The notes: generated from the letters alone by a model not told the origin. A stretch of DNA of 47,071 nucleotides from an uncultured beta proteobacterium (GCA_903933915.1 CAIZLW010000190.1:1-47071); one strand, 5' to 3'; shown: positions 19,027-29,169, counted from the first letter of the stretch. Translations and numbers: made by a program.

Positions 19027-20187
19027 ATGCCCGACGTCACTTCCTATCGGTTCTCGGTATCTTCACTAAAGGCCCGAGAGCTCGCGCTTTTTGTTGCCGG
19101 TACGGTCACCGGGGTCGCGCTGCTGGCCATGGCCTGGAAGTTCGGTATTGAGGAGTGGGTCGATCCGTTTCTACCGGGAACTCATCACGAGGACAGCGAG
19201 GCTGAACGCTGGGAGTTCGTCATTGCCTGTGCCATGTTTACCGGTCTCGGGTTGGCGTTACCGATACTTGCCTATTCGAGGCTCGCCGCCGAGAACCTGG
19301 CTGCCGCGCAGTTGTCCCGTGACGTTTTTGTTCTGGCGCCGCAACCGATGATGGTTACATCGAGCAGGGGTCTGGTGCTTGCCGTGAATCAGGCTTGGGA
19401 GTCTTTTGCCGGGCTGCAGAAAAGTCATGCAGTGGGAGTGCCAATTACCGCCCTGTGTGAATCGGTGATGGATGCGGGGATGCTGCGGCGTGTCGTCGAA
19501 TCTGTCGATCATGCCGGTGCCTGGGCCGGGGAGGTGCAGGGCATGACAAAAGCAGGAAGTCCATGCTGGTCCTGGCTCGCGGTCAACATAATCAAGCACG
19601 GCGAAGAAGGGGTTCGGCATCAGGTTTGGTCTTTTTCAGACATCACGGCACAAAAACTCCGCGAGGCCTCGGCGGAGCACGCTGCCCTTCATGATCCACT
19701 GACCGGTCTGCCCAATCGACGGCTGCTTTATCAGCGTCTTGAGCGTGCCTTTACTTTCTACCGGCAGACTGGCGGAGGGCTTGCCGTTCTGTTTATTGAT
19801 CTCGATGGCTTCAAGCCCGTTAATGACATTTACGGTCATGATGTCGGGGACCAGGCGCTTCAGGAGTCCGCCGACCGCATTCGTCGATGCGCCCGGGTGG
19901 AGGATCCCGTGGCGAGGTTCGGCGGGGATGAATTTGTAATTCTTGCCGGTAATGTCGCGGGTCCCGAGGATGCAGCTGCACTGGCGCGACGCTGCATTGA
20001 GGCATTTCAACCTGAAATCACGGTCAGGGATGGAGTTAGCGTGCGGGTCGGTGCCAGCGTTGGTATCGCACTTGCCGGTCAGGTTTTACAGGATGCAGAT
20101 GCGTTGATCAGGGCAGCGGATGAGGCCATGTATGTCGCCAAACGTAATGGCGGCCGCTGTTACGTCTTTGCCGGCGAGAACCGCTAG
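19027..20187 (+). CDS. Membrane diguanylate cyclase, PAS-GGDEF
   Basis: Predicted to make cyclic di-GMP from two GTP. From ATG 19027 the 386-aa protein has two membrane helices (about 19-38 and 62-84), a PAS-like sensor domain (about 95-210) and a GGDEF domain with an intact GGDEF at 299-303. The inhibitory I-site RVED is at 290-293, five residues before GGDEF, so product inhibition is likely. TTG 18937 would extend the frame by 30 residues but adds no domain. It stands alone, convergent with the exported-protein cluster. Confidence 0.9.
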   Translation: MPDVTSYRFSVSSLKARELALFVAGTVTGVALLAMAWKFGIEEWVDPFLPGTHHEDSEAERWEFVIACAMFTGLGLALPILAYSRLAAENLAAAQLSRDVFVLAPQPMMVTSSRGLVLAVNQAWESFAGLQKSHAVGVPITALCESVMDAGMLRRVVESVDHAGAWAGEVQGMTKAGSPCWSWLAVNIIKHGEEGVRHQVWSFSDITAQKLREASAEHAALHDPLTGLPNRRLLYQRLERAFTFYRQTGGGLAVLFIDLDGFKPVNDIYGHDVGDQALQESADRIRRCARVEDPVARFGGDEFVILAGNVAGPEDAAALARRCIEAFQPEITVRDGVSVRVGASVGIALAGQVLQDADALIRAADEAMYVAKRNGGRCYVFAGENR

Positions 20188-20203
20188 CCGGAGGGCGATG
20201 ACT

Positions 20204-20758
20204 TCATTGGCCCAGTGAGGCCGTCTCGATCAGTGCGGCTGACAGCCTGCCGCGCACCGCAAAATCCCAGCTGCCTTGGTATTCCACATCGTCGATCAGC
20301 CAGTTTTTCCCGGAACGGATCAGCAGGAAACGGTCATTCCAGGACTGAATTGTTTTGCCTGTCGCCGGATCGGCGTAGATGTATTTGATGCGCACTGTCG
20401 CAGTATCGGCGGATTCGGTCACGGCTTCGACTTCGCCCCTCGTTGCGCCCTCGAAAAGGCTCGAGAAAATATCACCGTCAACCATCGGCGGCTTGTCGGA
20501 CGGGAATCGGACCTTGTATTTCTGCTGTCCGCGCAGTGCGTCCTCGAGCAAGCCGTTAAGCCGCAGGCTCAGGTGGGGCGCCAGCGCTCGAGCCTGGTTG
20601 GTGTCGGGAAGGCCACGGAAATGTTGCGCCTGATAAGCCTGCAGGAACGCCGCCACGCTTTTTCCTGCAGCAGCCCCCTCAGCGCCCGATATGTTTTGAT
20701 CCGGATCTGTACAGGCGCAGAGCACCGCAAGCAGCAAACTGAACGCAAGGATTTTCAT
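20204..20758 (-). CDS. Small lipoprotein resembling DUF3828 proteins
   Basis: 184-aa predicted lipoprotein with a lipobox ending LCAC (cysteine 16). The C-terminal half, with WNDRFLLIRSGKNWLIDDVEYQG, resembles the DUF3828/YqhG-type fold, which is found in small periplasmic proteins including some immunity proteins; this match is from memory of the pattern and is tentative. It is the last of four co-directional exported-protein genes and overlaps the upstream one by 4 bp. Confidence 0.7.
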   Translation of the reverse strand: MKILAFSLLLAVLCACTDPDQNISGAEGAAAGKSVAAFLQAYQAQHFRGLPDTNQARALAPHLSLRLNGLLEDALRGQQKYKVRFPSDKPPMVDGDIFSSLFEGATRGEVEAVTESADTATVRIKYIYADPATGKTIQSWNDRFLLIRSGKNWLIDDVEYQGSWDFAVRGRLSAALIETASLGQ

Positions 20759-21234
20759 AACGGTGTTTTTCTGGACTGACTGATACGCTTCAGTACTTCG
20801 CCTTGGCTCGCATATCGCGAGCGCAGGGCTTTTTGGTCAGCGTCGAGTTCGAGGCACCCCATACGTTTTACAGCGCGATTGATCTGCTCCCGGCGATCAT
20901 CGTCGTAGGGTTCCTCCCCCGCCCAGTGATTGCATATCACGGCACGCCGGATGAACTCGCTGACATCGGGCGGCATTCCCTCACGCAGCGCTTTTAACGC
21001 AGGCGGATCTTCGGTAACGGGGAGATCTGCTTGAGCCGCTGCAGTCGTTGGAGTTGCCGGAGCAGGCGTTCCCGTCTTGCCGGGAGGCATTTCCTTTGAA
21101 GCGGGGGCGCGTATGTTGGTTTGTACGGGGCCAGTCGGTGCAGGTGATTGATTAGGCTGCTGGCTGCAGGCCGCCATAAGGCAAGCCAGCGTGAGCAGTA
21201 CAGTCTTGTGCTGGGAAAAGTAGGGGTGATGCAT
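20755..21234 (-). CDS. Small lipoprotein with a C-x-HW-x-GEE domain
   Basis: 159-aa predicted lipoprotein: lipobox ending MAAC (cysteine 23), then a proline/threonine/alanine-rich linker to about residue 75. The C-terminal domain contains CNHWAGEEPYDDDR and a later GCLEL, so two cysteines may form a disulfide. Similar small domains occur in uncharacterised proteobacterial exported proteins; I cannot name the family. Coupled to the following gene by a 4-bp overlap. Confidence 0.7.
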   Translation of the reverse strand: MHHPYFSQHKTVLLTLACLMAACSQQPNQSPAPTGPVQTNIRAPASKEMPPGKTGTPAPATPTTAAAQADLPVTEDPPALKALREGMPPDVSEFIRRAVICNHWAGEEPYDDDRREQINRAVKRMGCLELDADQKALRSRYASQGEVLKRISQSRKTPL

Positions 21235-21248
21235 CGGATTTAAAACCT

Positions 21249-22022
21249 TCAGTGGTAGTTGTTGAGCGCTTTCACCCTGCCGTCTGAACCGAACCAGACC
21301 TGTCCGTTACCCAGCATTGCTCCCTCGCCGCGTACAAACATGTTGCGCGGCAGACCTTTGCTGATTTCCTCGCGGAATCTTGGTGTGAAGATCAGCTCGT
21401 AGTCAGTCAGCAATTCTGAGGCGGTGGTATAGCGCTTGCGTCCCGCCCCGGTATCGACGCGGATCGGATAGCGGATCATGGCGGCAGCGGTTTTCCGGTC
21501 ATCATTTTTCACCGCCAGCCAGAAAGCCTGCGAGTTGTGATGGAGTTTTTCCGGATTGCTCACGCCGATTATGCCGTAGCGGCTTTTGAGGGATCCTGAA
21601 GTGCCGCTTTCCTGCTCAAGGAAAACCGGAATCATGTTCCCACCCGGTTTACTCCAGATGCCACGTATCACCTCGCATTGAAGGCTACTGTCCCCGAATT
21701 TGCTTTTGGGGTCTTTTTCCGGAAACTCGGCTTCGAACCGTGCGCTTGCGGTACCGGCGGAATCAAATTCTTCAAGCACAAGACGGTTCCCGTCAAGCAT
21801 CCTGCCTCTAAGCGGGATGTCCATGAGTTGCGAAGCGTAAAAATACACGCCGGTAATGTCCTGCTCGCCGAAGATCAGCGTCATTCGGATACGGTATTTG
21901 GACGCGATCTCGCCATCGTAATTCCACAGCCAGCCGGGTTGGACTCTGTTGCACACCGCGTGTAATTGCGGTGGGACCAGAAAAAGCAGGATTACGATAA
22001 GTAACTTATGTGTCGAAGGCAT
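21249..22022 (-). CDS. Exported protein of unknown function
   Basis: 257 aa from the ATG at 22022, which begins a signal peptide (MPSTHKLLIVILLFLV to LHA). A longer in-frame start 144 nt upstream lacks export features. The first part of the mature protein shows a beta-rich pattern (YDGEIASKYRIRMTLIFG, then VYFYASQL, then IPLRGRM) that recurs in other periplasmic hypotheticals. The C-terminal part (about 160-257) is unfamiliar. It ends 14 bp before the 159-aa lipoprotein gene. Confidence 0.7.
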   Translation of the reverse strand: MPSTHKLLIVILLFLVPPQLHAVCNRVQPGWLWNYDGEIASKYRIRMTLIFGEQDITGVYFYASQLMDIPLRGRMLDGNRLVLEEFDSAGTASARFEAEFPEKDPKSKFGDSSLQCEVIRGIWSKPGGNMIPVFLEQESGTSGSLKSRYGIIGVSNPEKLHHNSQAFWLAVKNDDRKTAAAMIRYPIRVDTGAGRKRYTTASELLTDYELIFTPRFREEISKGLPRNMFVRGEGAMLGNGQVWFGSDGRVKALNNYH

Positions 22023-22099
22023 CAGGTATGGATATCGTGTTAACTGGTGATCGCTGTGCTTATCCGGAGAGTCCGAGCTCGGAAATCCTAATGGTAATT

Positions 22100-22648
22100 T
22101 TATTGACGTGCCGTGCAGCGTGTCGCAGTGCCACGGACGATCCGGTAATCCGAAAATCCAAGCCACACCTCCGTTTCAATGGCAGCGCCAAGGCCCTGTT
22201 TCCGCCAGCCGGCTGCCTGCGCGCAGTTGGCATCGGTGGCTTCGCTGCTTTGTAGCCAGAAATAAATGCCGTTGCCCTCGATTCTGTAGGGACCCGAGTA
22301 GGTGCCTGAGTATACTTTTATGCGTTTTTCAACATCCCACAGGATCAGATCACGGGGATCCGGAGCCGTCCCGCTGTCAAGAATCAGCAGCGAGCCCTCC
22401 AGCGCCAGAAAATGCTCCGCGTTCTTGTTTCTTATTTCGAAATCCCCAGGATTCGCAGAGTACAGGCAGGGTTTGCCATCATCGCCCGGTACTTTCTTTC
22501 TTGCAATAAAGTGTTGTCCTGCCGATTCGGCTGGCTTCGCAATCACCCGGTAATGTACTCCGTCGTGACAGGTTGCCGGCTCTGTTGCGGCGGCACTGAA
22601 GGGCAATGCCGCCAATGGGAGCAAAACGATGGGCATGACGAATTTCAT
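22100..22648 (-). CDS. Exported protein of unknown function
   Basis: 182-aa protein with a signal peptide ending near AAATEP (about residue 22) and several cysteines in the mature part. No family recognised. It is the first gene of a four-gene minus-strand group of exported proteins. A 77-bp gap separates it from the next gene. It is divergent from the ankyrin lipoprotein gene, with a 158-bp spacer between them. Confidence 0.68.
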   Translation of the reverse strand: MKFVMPIVLLPLAALPFSAAATEPATCHDGVHYRVIAKPAESAGQHFIARKKVPGDDGKPCLYSANPGDFEIRNKNAEHFLALEGSLLILDSGTAPDPRDLILWDVEKRIKVYSGTYSGPYRIEGNGIYFWLQSSEATDANCAQAAGWRKQGLGAAIETEVWLGFSDYRIVRGTATRCTARQ

Positions 22649-22739
22649 TGCCGTAACCCGGTCTTTAGGGATGTGAATGGATTGCGATGATAGGCGTTGC
22701 TTTTGCCCCGGGCGAACGACCAGTCAAGGCAAATACTTT

Positions 22740-22768
22740 TTGTAATCGTAAATTTACAAGACTATACT
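22740..22768 (+). promoter_or_regulatory. Promoter with an overlapping palindrome before the ankyrin lipoprotein
   Basis: TTGTAA (22740-22745) and TATACT (22763-22768) are 17 bp apart, a good sigma-70 arrangement in a locally AT-rich patch. The -35 hexamer is also one arm of an inverted repeat, TTGTAA-N8-TTACAA (22740-22759), placed where a repressor could block RNA polymerase. The operator role is inferred. Confidence 0.55.
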
Positions 22769-22806
22769 TATAAATATTCAATGACGCCCACGCAAGGAGG
22801 CGGAAT

Positions 22807-23586
22807 ATGCTCGCACAGTCCCTGCTTCAAAGGTTTTTCGCAATTGCCTTGATCCTGTTCGTTGCCGGTTGTGCCGGCGTCGGTGGCAGTCATCGGTCAG
22901 GCCTGGACGTCGAAGACATGAACAATGCGATCACTCTGGATGATGTCTCTTACATCCAGGCTGCAGTGGCCCGCGGACTCAATGTCAATCAGAGCATCCA
23001 GGCGCCTGGTTATTCCAACGGTGCACCTCTCATCGCACTGGCCGCTCGCGCGGCTTCCATCCGCACATTGCGTTATCTGATTGCTGCCGGAGCCGATTTC
23101 AACGCGCGCACATCCGTCAACGAAACGCCGCTGATGCTGGCCGCCTATTTCCGAGAGGATGGCGAATCTTCGGTGGATCGCCATGACGAGGCCGTGCGTG
23201 TGCTGCTGGATGCGGGCGCCAATCTTGAAAACCCCTATAACTACACCGCGCTGGCCTATGCCGCCTATAACGACCGCCAGCGTGCGATGCGCTTCCTGAT
23301 TGAAAGTGGTGCAAAGCTGGATGCCGATTCCGTCAACCGGCTGGTCTACGTCAATACACCATTGATGATGGCGACGATCCAGGGGCACCGGGAAGCGGTA
23401 CGCACGCTTTTGCGTGCGGGCGCCGATCCGCTGGTGCGCGTGCATGGCGGCAACACGGCACGTGAATTCGCAGTGAAATACCGGCATACCCACATTGAGC
23501 CGCTGCTGGCCTGTGCAGAACGGCTTCAGCCGGGCCTCAGCTTTATCGAGCGCTGCGACAATCCCCGCGTCGCGTCGCGTCAATAG
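22807..23586 (+). CDS. Ankyrin-repeat lipoprotein
   Basis: 259-aa predicted lipoprotein with signal peptide and lipobox ending VAGC (cysteine 22). The mature protein is built of ankyrin repeats, seen as LIALAARAASIRTLRYLIAAGAD, then TPLMLAAY...VRVLLDAGAN, YTALAYAAYN...IESGAK and TPLMMATIQGH...LLRAGADP. Ankyrin repeats bind protein partners. GGAGG lies 6 nt before the ATG. It faces the exported-protein group and is convergent with the EamA gene. Partner and role are unknown. Confidence 0.86.
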   Translation: MLAQSLLQRFFAIALILFVAGCAGVGGSHRSGLDVEDMNNAITLDDVSYIQAAVARGLNVNQSIQAPGYSNGAPLIALAARAASIRTLRYLIAAGADFNARTSVNETPLMLAAYFREDGESSVDRHDEAVRVLLDAGANLENPYNYTALAYAAYNDRQRAMRFLIESGAKLDADSVNRLVYVNTPLMMATIQGHREAVRTLLRAGADPLVRVHGGNTAREFAVKYRHTHIEPLLACAERLQPGLSFIERCDNPRVASRQ

Positions 23587-23604
23587 TCGTTCATAAGCCC
23601 GCTG

Positions 23605-24525
23605 TTAGTCTCCTGCGGGCCGGGGCCGCAGGCTGATGATCAGCACGCCGGCCAGCACCAGCGCCGCGCCGCTGGTCTGAACGGTGGTCATGTTTTCGCC
23701 GAGAAACATCCAGGCGAACACCATCGTCGCCACCGGTCCGATGCAGCCGGTCAGCGACACCTGGTTGGCACCGATGCGCTTGAGGCCTTCGGCCATCAGC
23801 CACAGCGGCAGCACCGTGGAAAATACCGCGAGAATGGTCACCAGCACGTAGACCCTGTCGTCGACCACCAGCGCCTGCAGCGGGCGGGTCGCGGTGAAAT
23901 GGGCGATCACGAACCCGGTGGCGATCAGTGAGGCGTAGGCGGAGAAGCGCATCGAACCGAATTTGTGCACCAGCCGGCTGCCGGCAACGAGATAGATGGC
24001 GTAGGACACCGCGCTGCCGAACACCAACAATGTGCCCAGCGCGGTCAACGTCAGATCAGCGCCGAGGTGCGCTTCAGCGCTGAACACCAGCGCGATGCCG
24101 GCGTAGGACAGCGCCAGCGATATCAACTGTCGCCCCCGCAGCGGTTGCTGTAAAAAAGCCGCGGACAACAGCAGCACCAGCGTCGGGTACAGGTAGAGGA
24201 TCAGCCGGCCGAAGCCGGCGGAAATATATTGCAGGCCGGCCAGATCGAGAAAACTGCCGAGGTAGTAGCCGAGGAATCCCAGTGCGGCGAGCGCGCCGAT
24301 TTCACGGCGCGTGACTTTTTCGGTCATGCGGCCCGCCCACCACGCCATCAGCAGAAACAACGGAGCGGCGAACAGCATGCGCAAAGTCAGCAGCGTGGTG
24401 GTGTCGACGCCGTACTGATAAGCCGCTTTGACCAGAACCGGTTTTCCGGAGAACGCAATGGATCCCGCGAGCGCGCAGGCGATGCCCAGCCAGGCGTTGC
24501 GGCGAACGGACTGCGATGCAGGCAC
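23605..24525 (-). CDS. EamA/DMT-family transporter
   Basis: 306-aa inner-membrane protein with about ten hydrophobic segments arranged as two EamA repeats; the second repeat ends in GPVATMVFAWMFLGENMT, a typical DMT element. Substrate unknown; family members export amino acids and other metabolites. The start is GTG, sharing one base with the TAG stop of the upstream HerA-like gene, so the two genes are coupled. Confidence 0.9.
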   Translation of the reverse strand: MPASQSVRRNAWLGIACALAGSIAFSGKPVLVKAAYQYGVDTTTLLTLRMLFAAPLFLLMAWWAGRMTEKVTRREIGALAALGFLGYYLGSFLDLAGLQYISAGFGRLILYLYPTLVLLLSAAFLQQPLRGRQLISLALSYAGIALVFSAEAHLGADLTLTALGTLLVFGSAVSYAIYLVAGSRLVHKFGSMRFSAYASLIATGFVIAHFTATRPLQALVVDDRVYVLVTILAVFSTVLPLWLMAEGLKRIGANQVSLTGCIGPVATMVFAWMFLGENMTTVQTSGAALVLAGVLIISLRPRPAGD

Positions 24526-26033
24526 TAGCGGCGGCGCCCGCCGCCGAGGATGGAGCCGAGCACGCCGCGGATGATCTCGCGGCCGACCTGCGAGCCGATG
24601 GCGCGGGCGGCGCTTTTGGCGGCCATTTCGACGACACCTTCACGGCGCCCGCCGCGGGGCCCGGTGCTGCCGCCGAGCAGATCGCCCAGCGCGCCGAACA
24701 TGCCGCCGCCAGACGACGCACCGCCCTGCGTAGCCGCGGGCTGTGTCGCCGCCTGTTCTTTTACGCGCTGCGTGAGTTTTTCATAGGCCGATTCACGGTC
24801 CTGCAGGGTGTCGTAAACCCCGGCGACCAGGGAACCCTTCATCGTGGCGGCGCGCTCTTCCGGCGTCACCGGACCGAGGCGGCTGCCCGGTGGCAGCACG
24901 AAGGCGCGTTCGACGATGCACGGCCGTCCCTTTTCATCGAGCAGCGACACCAGCGCTTCGCCGACACCCAGTTCGGTGATCGCGGCCTCGACATCCAGTT
25001 TGGGATTGGCGCGCAGTGTCGTCGCCGCACTTTTGACCGCTTTCTGGTCGCGCGGCGTGAATGCGCGCAATGCGTGCTGTACGCGGTTGCCGAGCTGGCC
25101 GAGCACGCTCTCGGGAATATCCAGCGGGTTCTGGGTGACGAAATAGACGCCAACGCCCTTGGAGCGGATCAGCCGGACCACCTGTTCGATTTTTTCGAGC
25201 AGCGCCCGCGGGGCGTCGTTGAACAGCAGATGGGCTTCGTCGAAGAAAAACACCAGCTTGGGTTTTTCCGGATCGCCGACTTCCGGCAGTTGTTCGAACA
25301 GTTCGGACAGCAGCCACAGTAAAAATGTGGCGTAGAGTTTGGGTGAATTCATCAGCTTGTCGGCGGCGAGGATGTTGATTACGCCGCGACCCTGCGCATC
25401 GGTCTGGATCAGATCCTGGATGTTCAGCGCGGGCTCGGCGAAGAACTTGTCGCCGCCCTGCTGTTCGATTTCGAGCAGACCGCGCTGGATGGCGCCGATT
25501 GAGGCAGCCGAGATGTTGCCGTACTGGGTGGTGAAGTTCTTCGCATTGTCGCCGACGAACTGCAGCATCGCGCGCAGATCCTTCAGGTCGAGCAGCAGCA
25601 GGCCGTTGTCGTCAGCGATCTTGAACGCCAGAGTCAGCACGCCCTGCTGGGTGTCATTCAGGTTGAGCAATCGCGCCAGCAGCAGCGGACCCATTTCGGA
25701 AATTGTCGCCCGCACCGGATGGCCTTGTGTGCCGAAGGCGTCCCAGAACACCACCGGGTTGCCGGAATAGGTAAATCCGTCGATGCCGAGTTGTTTGAGG
25801 CGTTCTTCGATTTTCTGCTTGGGTTCGCCCTTTTGCGAAATACCGGCGAGATCGCCTTTGACGTCGGCCATGAACACCGGTACGCCGATTTTCGACAGAT
25901 TTTCGGCCAGACGCTGCAGGGTGACTGTTTTACCGGTACCGGTGGCGCCGGCGATCAGCCCGTGCCGGTTGGCAAAACCCGGGAGCAGGTACAGGTCGTG
26001 GTCGGATTTGGCGATGAGCATCGGTTCGGCCAT
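24525..26033 (-). CDS. HerA-like ATPase, DUF853 (YjgR family)
   Basis: 502-aa P-loop ATPase. GATGTGKT lies near residue 30, followed by the DUF853 pattern [12 protein letters not shown] and a Walker B-like [12 protein letters not shown]. The C-terminus is glycine-rich ([14 protein letters not shown]) and basic, as in YjgR. The biochemical role of this family is unsettled; it is related to HerA/FtsK translocases. It is divergent from yebC. Confidence 0.92.
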   Translation of the reverse strand: MAEPMLIAKSDHDLYLLPGFANRHGLIAGATGTGKTVTLQRLAENLSKIGVPVFMADVKGDLAGISQKGEPKQKIEERLKQLGIDGFTYSGNPVVFWDAFGTQGHPVRATISEMGPLLLARLLNLNDTQQGVLTLAFKIADDNGLLLLDLKDLRAMLQFVGDNAKNFTTQYGNISAASIGAIQRGLLEIEQQGGDKFFAEPALNIQDLIQTDAQGRGVINILAADKLMNSPKLYATFLLWLLSELFEQLPEVGDPEKPKLVFFFDEAHLLFNDAPRALLEKIEQVVRLIRSKGVGVYFVTQNPLDIPESVLGQLGNRVQHALRAFTPRDQKAVKSAATTLRANPKLDVEAAITELGVGEALVSLLDEKGRPCIVERAFVLPPGSRLGPVTPEERAATMKGSLVAGVYDTLQDRESAYEKLTQRVKEQAATQPAATQGGASSGGGMFGALGDLLGGSTGPRGGRREGVVEMAAKSAARAIGSQVGREIIRGVLGSILGGGRRR

Positions 26034-26108
26034 GGCGGATTCCTGAGAGGCTGTATGGAGGGGGCTATGTTAAAATTTAAAACATTCTAACGGGTAAATT
26101 AAGCAATC

Positions 26109-26840
26109 ATGGCCGGACATTCCAAGTGGGCGAACATTCAGCACCGCAAAGGGCGGCAGGATGCCAAGCGGGGCAAAATCTTCACGCGACTGATCAAGGA
26201 GATTACGGTGGCTGCGCGCCTGGGAGGCGGTGATGCCGACAGCAATCCGCGCCTGCGCCTGGCGATGGACAAGGCCTACGACAACAACATGCCCAAGGAC
26301 AACGTCGAGCGCGCGATCAAACGCGGCTCCGGTGAGCTTGAGGGCGTCAATTACGAAGAAATCCGCTACGAAGGTTACGGCATCGGCGGCGCCGCGGTGA
26401 TGGTCGACTGCATGACCGACAATCGCACGCGTACCGTAGCCGACGTGCGCCATGCCTTTACCAAATACGGCGGCAATCTCGGCACCGACGGTTCCGTGGC
26501 CTTCCTGTTCAAGCATTGCGGGCAGTTGCTGTTCGCGCCGGGCACCGATGAGGCCAAGCTGATGGACGCCGCGATTGAGGCCGGCGCTGAAGATGTGGTG
26601 AGCCACGAAGACGGCAGCATCGAGGTCATTACCGGCCCCGCGGAATTTTCGACAGTGCGTTCCGCGCTGGAAAAGACCGGATTCAAATCGGAGCATGCCG
26701 AAGTCACGATGAAGCCGGGCACCGAAAATGCGCTGGTCGGCGACGACGCCGTGCGCATGCAGAAACTCCTGGACGCGCTGGAAGCCGTCGACGACGTGCA
26801 GGAGGTTTACACCACCGCAGTCATCGACGAGCCGGCTTGA
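26109..26840 (+). CDS. YebC/PmpR family protein
   Basis: 243-aa cytoplasmic protein beginning [22 protein letters not shown], the hallmark of the family. Members have been described as DNA-binding regulators, including of ruv genes, and more recently as translation factors that help ribosomes pass difficult motifs. It sits immediately before ruvC with a 4-bp overlap (TTGA), the classic yebC-ruvC arrangement. Confidence 0.96.
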   Translation: MAGHSKWANIQHRKGRQDAKRGKIFTRLIKEITVAARLGGGDADSNPRLRLAMDKAYDNNMPKDNVERAIKRGSGELEGVNYEEIRYEGYGIGGAAVMVDCMTDNRTRTVADVRHAFTKYGGNLGTDGSVAFLFKHCGQLLFAPGTDEAKLMDAAIEAGAEDVVSHEDGSIEVITGPAEFSTVRSALEKTGFKSEHAEVTMKPGTENALVGDDAVRMQKLLDALEAVDDVQEVYTTAVIDEPA

Positions 26841-27370
26841 GCACGGCTCCCACGCTGCGCATCCTAGGTATCGACCCCGGCCTGCGGGTCACCGGCTTCG
26901 GCATCATCGAGCAGACCGGCCAGCAACTCGCTTACATTGCCAGCGGTTGCGTGCGCAGCGGCGAGGGCGAATTACCCGTCCGTCTCAAGGTGCTGCTAGA
27001 GGGACTGCAGGAAGTCATCACGACCTATCATCCGGACTGCGCTGCGGTCGAACAGGTCTTCGTCAACGTCAATCCGAAATCCACGCTGCTGCTCGGGCAG
27101 GCCCGCGGCGCGGCGATCTGTGCTGCGGTTTTGCACGAACTGCCGGTGGCCGAATACACCGCACTGCAGGTCAAGCAGGCAGTCGTTGGCGCCGGCAAGG
27201 CGCACAAGACCCAGGTGCAGATGATGGTGCGTAAACTGCTGCGGCTGCCCGGCGATCCGAGTCCGGATGCGGCCGATGCGCTGGCCTGCGCGATCTGCCA
27301 TGCCCACGGCGGCCTGGGTTACGGCGGCGTCGGCATCGGCCAGCGCCGCCGACGGGGCCGCCTGGGATGA
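26837..27370 (+). CDS. ruvC: Holliday junction endonuclease RuvC
   Basis: Resolves Holliday junctions together with RuvAB. The 177-aa protein has the catalytic acidic residues in GIDPG, VEQVF and DAADALA. The only start that keeps GIDPG is TTG at 26837, overlapping the yebC stop; no ATG is available in frame nearby. The 3' end overlaps the following glycosyltransferase-like gene by 4 bp, which separates ruvC from ruvA. Confidence 0.95.
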   Translation: MSTAPTLRILGIDPGLRVTGFGIIEQTGQQLAYIASGCVRSGEGELPVRLKVLLEGLQEVITTYHPDCAAVEQVFVNVNPKSTLLLGQARGAAICAAVLHELPVAEYTALQVKQAVVGAGKAHKTQVQMMVRKLLRLPGDPSPDAADALACAICHAHGGLGYGGVGIGQRRRRGRLG

Positions 27371-28575
27371 GTCGTATCCTGCTGGCCTGGGAACTCGGTA
27401 CCGGTTTCGGACATCTGGGCCCTTTTCTCGGCATCGCTCCCCGCCTGCTGGCGCACGGTCATGAACTGCATATTGCCGCACGCGAAGTCGCCAGTGCCGT
27501 GCGTGCGGTGGGCAGCCTGCCGATTGCTGTACACCAGGCGCCGGTTTGCCTGAACACGTACAACGGATTGGAGGAGCCGCCACTGAATTTTGCCGAGATC
27601 CTGATGCGTTACGGTTATCTTGAACCGGCAATGCTGCGCGGGTTGATTGTCGCTTGGCGGTCTCTGATCAGCGCCGTGCGTGCGGATGTGGTGGTGGCCG
27701 ATCATGCCCCGACGGCCTTGCTCGCGGCCCGGCTGGAGCAGCGGCCTGCAGCCGTGATCGGCAGCCCGTTCGCCGTGCCTCCGGAGGTGCACCCGACACC
27801 GGGAATGCGCCACTGGGTTCAGGTGCCACCGGAGCGTCTTGTCAACAGCGATGCCCGGGTGCTCGCGGTAATCAATGCAGTGCTGCCCTCCGGCGTCCGT
27901 AGTCTGACCGCCCTGCACGAACTGTTCTCCGGAACCGGTAAGTTCTTCCTGGGCATGCCGGAAACCGACCCTTACAGCGCGCGCGCGGATGCACTTTATT
28001 TCGGTGTGTACGGGCGCAGCACGGGGACGGCGGTTCCTTCGTGGCCGGTGGGTCAGGGCAAGCGCGTACTGGCTTATCTGCACGCCGACTACCCGCATGT
28101 CGAGGCCGTGATACAGGGACTGGCAGCGTGTGACGCGCGCGTCATCGTCTATATGCTTGGCGGCAGCCGCAAGTTGCTGGATGCCTTTGCCGCGGCAGGC
28201 GCAGTGGTTTCCGCGGAACCGCTCGATCTCGACGCACTGCTGCCGCAAGCCGATCTGTGCGTGAGTCACGGACCGGGTACCGCGATCGCCTCTCTGCAAG
28301 CAGGCGTTCCGGTATTGATTCTGCCCAAGCAACTGGAGAACTTTCTGTTTGCCCGGTCGCTGGAGCGCATGGGCGTCGGTGCGCTGGTTCATCCGGATCA
28401 GAAAGCGCCGGATATACGTGGCGCGCTTTTCACGGTGCTGTCCAGTGAAAAGCATGCAACTGCGGCGAAGACATTTGCTGAAAGCCATCGCCATACCACG
28501 GTTGATACAATTGCCGGGCAGGTTGTCGCTCGCATTGAGGCGTTAGCCGGCCTGCACCGCAAGGAAAAAACATGA
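27367..28575 (+). CDS. GT1-like (UGT/MGT-type) glycosyltransferase-like protein inside the ruv operon
   Basis: 402-aa protein with a GT-B layout. The N-terminal part [38 protein letters not shown] matches the first strand and helix of UGT-like enzymes. The C-terminal domain has the acceptor/donor region [35 protein letters not shown]. The sugar donor and acceptor are not predictable. It overlaps ruvC and ruvA by 4 bp each, so it is fully embedded in the ruvCAB transcript. Codon use looks like its neighbours, so it is not obviously a recent arrival. Confidence 0.82.
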   Translation: MSRILLAWELGTGFGHLGPFLGIAPRLLAHGHELHIAAREVASAVRAVGSLPIAVHQAPVCLNTYNGLEEPPLNFAEILMRYGYLEPAMLRGLIVAWRSLISAVRADVVVADHAPTALLAARLEQRPAAVIGSPFAVPPEVHPTPGMRHWVQVPPERLVNSDARVLAVINAVLPSGVRSLTALHELFSGTGKFFLGMPETDPYSARADALYFGVYGRSTGTAVPSWPVGQGKRVLAYLHADYPHVEAVIQGLAACDARVIVYMLGGSRKLLDAFAAAGAVVSAEPLDLDALLPQADLCVSHGPGTAIASLQAGVPVLILPKQLENFLFARSLERMGVGALVHPDQKAPDIRGALFTVLSSEKHATAAKTFAESHRHTTVDTIAGQVVARIEALAGLHRKEKT

Positions 28576-29150
28576 TCGGGCGCATCGCAGGACGTCTGCT
28601 GGTCAAGCAGCCGCCGCAAATCATTGTCGACGTCAACGGCGTCGGTTATGAAATCGACGTGCCGATGAGCACGTTGTACCAGTTGCCCGCCACCGGTGAG
28701 CCGGTGACGCTGTTCACCCATCTGGCGGTACGCGAAGATGCGCACCAGCTGTTCGGATTTGCCACTGAAGCCGAGCGCGCATTGTTCCGGCAGTTGATCA
28801 AGATCTCCGGCATCGGCGCGCGCACGGCGTTGTCGGTGCTTTCGGGCATGTCGGTGGCGGAACTGCACGAGGCCGTGCGCGCCAAGGACGGTGGGCGCCT
28901 GACCAAAATCCCGGGGATCGGCAAAAAAACCGCGGAACGCCTGCTGCTCGAGTTGCGCGACCGCCTGCCCAAGGGCGTGGTGCAGGCCGGTACTGCGGCG
29001 GCTTCCACGGAAGGCAGCGATATTGCCAATGCGCTCAGCGCGCTTGGCTACAATGACAAGGAAGTGACGTGGGTGGTCGGCCAGTTGCCGGCTGGATTGA
29101 CGGTGACCGACGGCATCCGCCAGGCGCTTAAACTGCTGTCCAAATCCTGA
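28572..29150 (+). CDS. ruvA: Holliday junction branch migration protein RuvA
   Basis: Tetrameric junction-binding subunit of RuvAB. The 192-aa protein starts [10 protein letters not shown], has the helix-hairpin-helix pair around [15 protein letters not shown] and [16 protein letters not shown], and a C-terminal domain that contacts RuvB. The ATG overlaps the glycosyltransferase-like gene stop by 4 bp. Confidence 0.97.
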   Translation: MIGRIAGRLLVKQPPQIIVDVNGVGYEIDVPMSTLYQLPATGEPVTLFTHLAVREDAHQLFGFATEAERALFRQLIKISGIGARTALSVLSGMSVAELHEAVRAKDGGRLTKIPGIGKKTAERLLLELRDRLPKGVVQAGTAAASTEGSDIANALSALGYNDKEVTWVVGQLPAGLTVTDGIRQALKLLSKS

Positions 29151-29169
29151 TTGAACGCAGACCCTGCCG

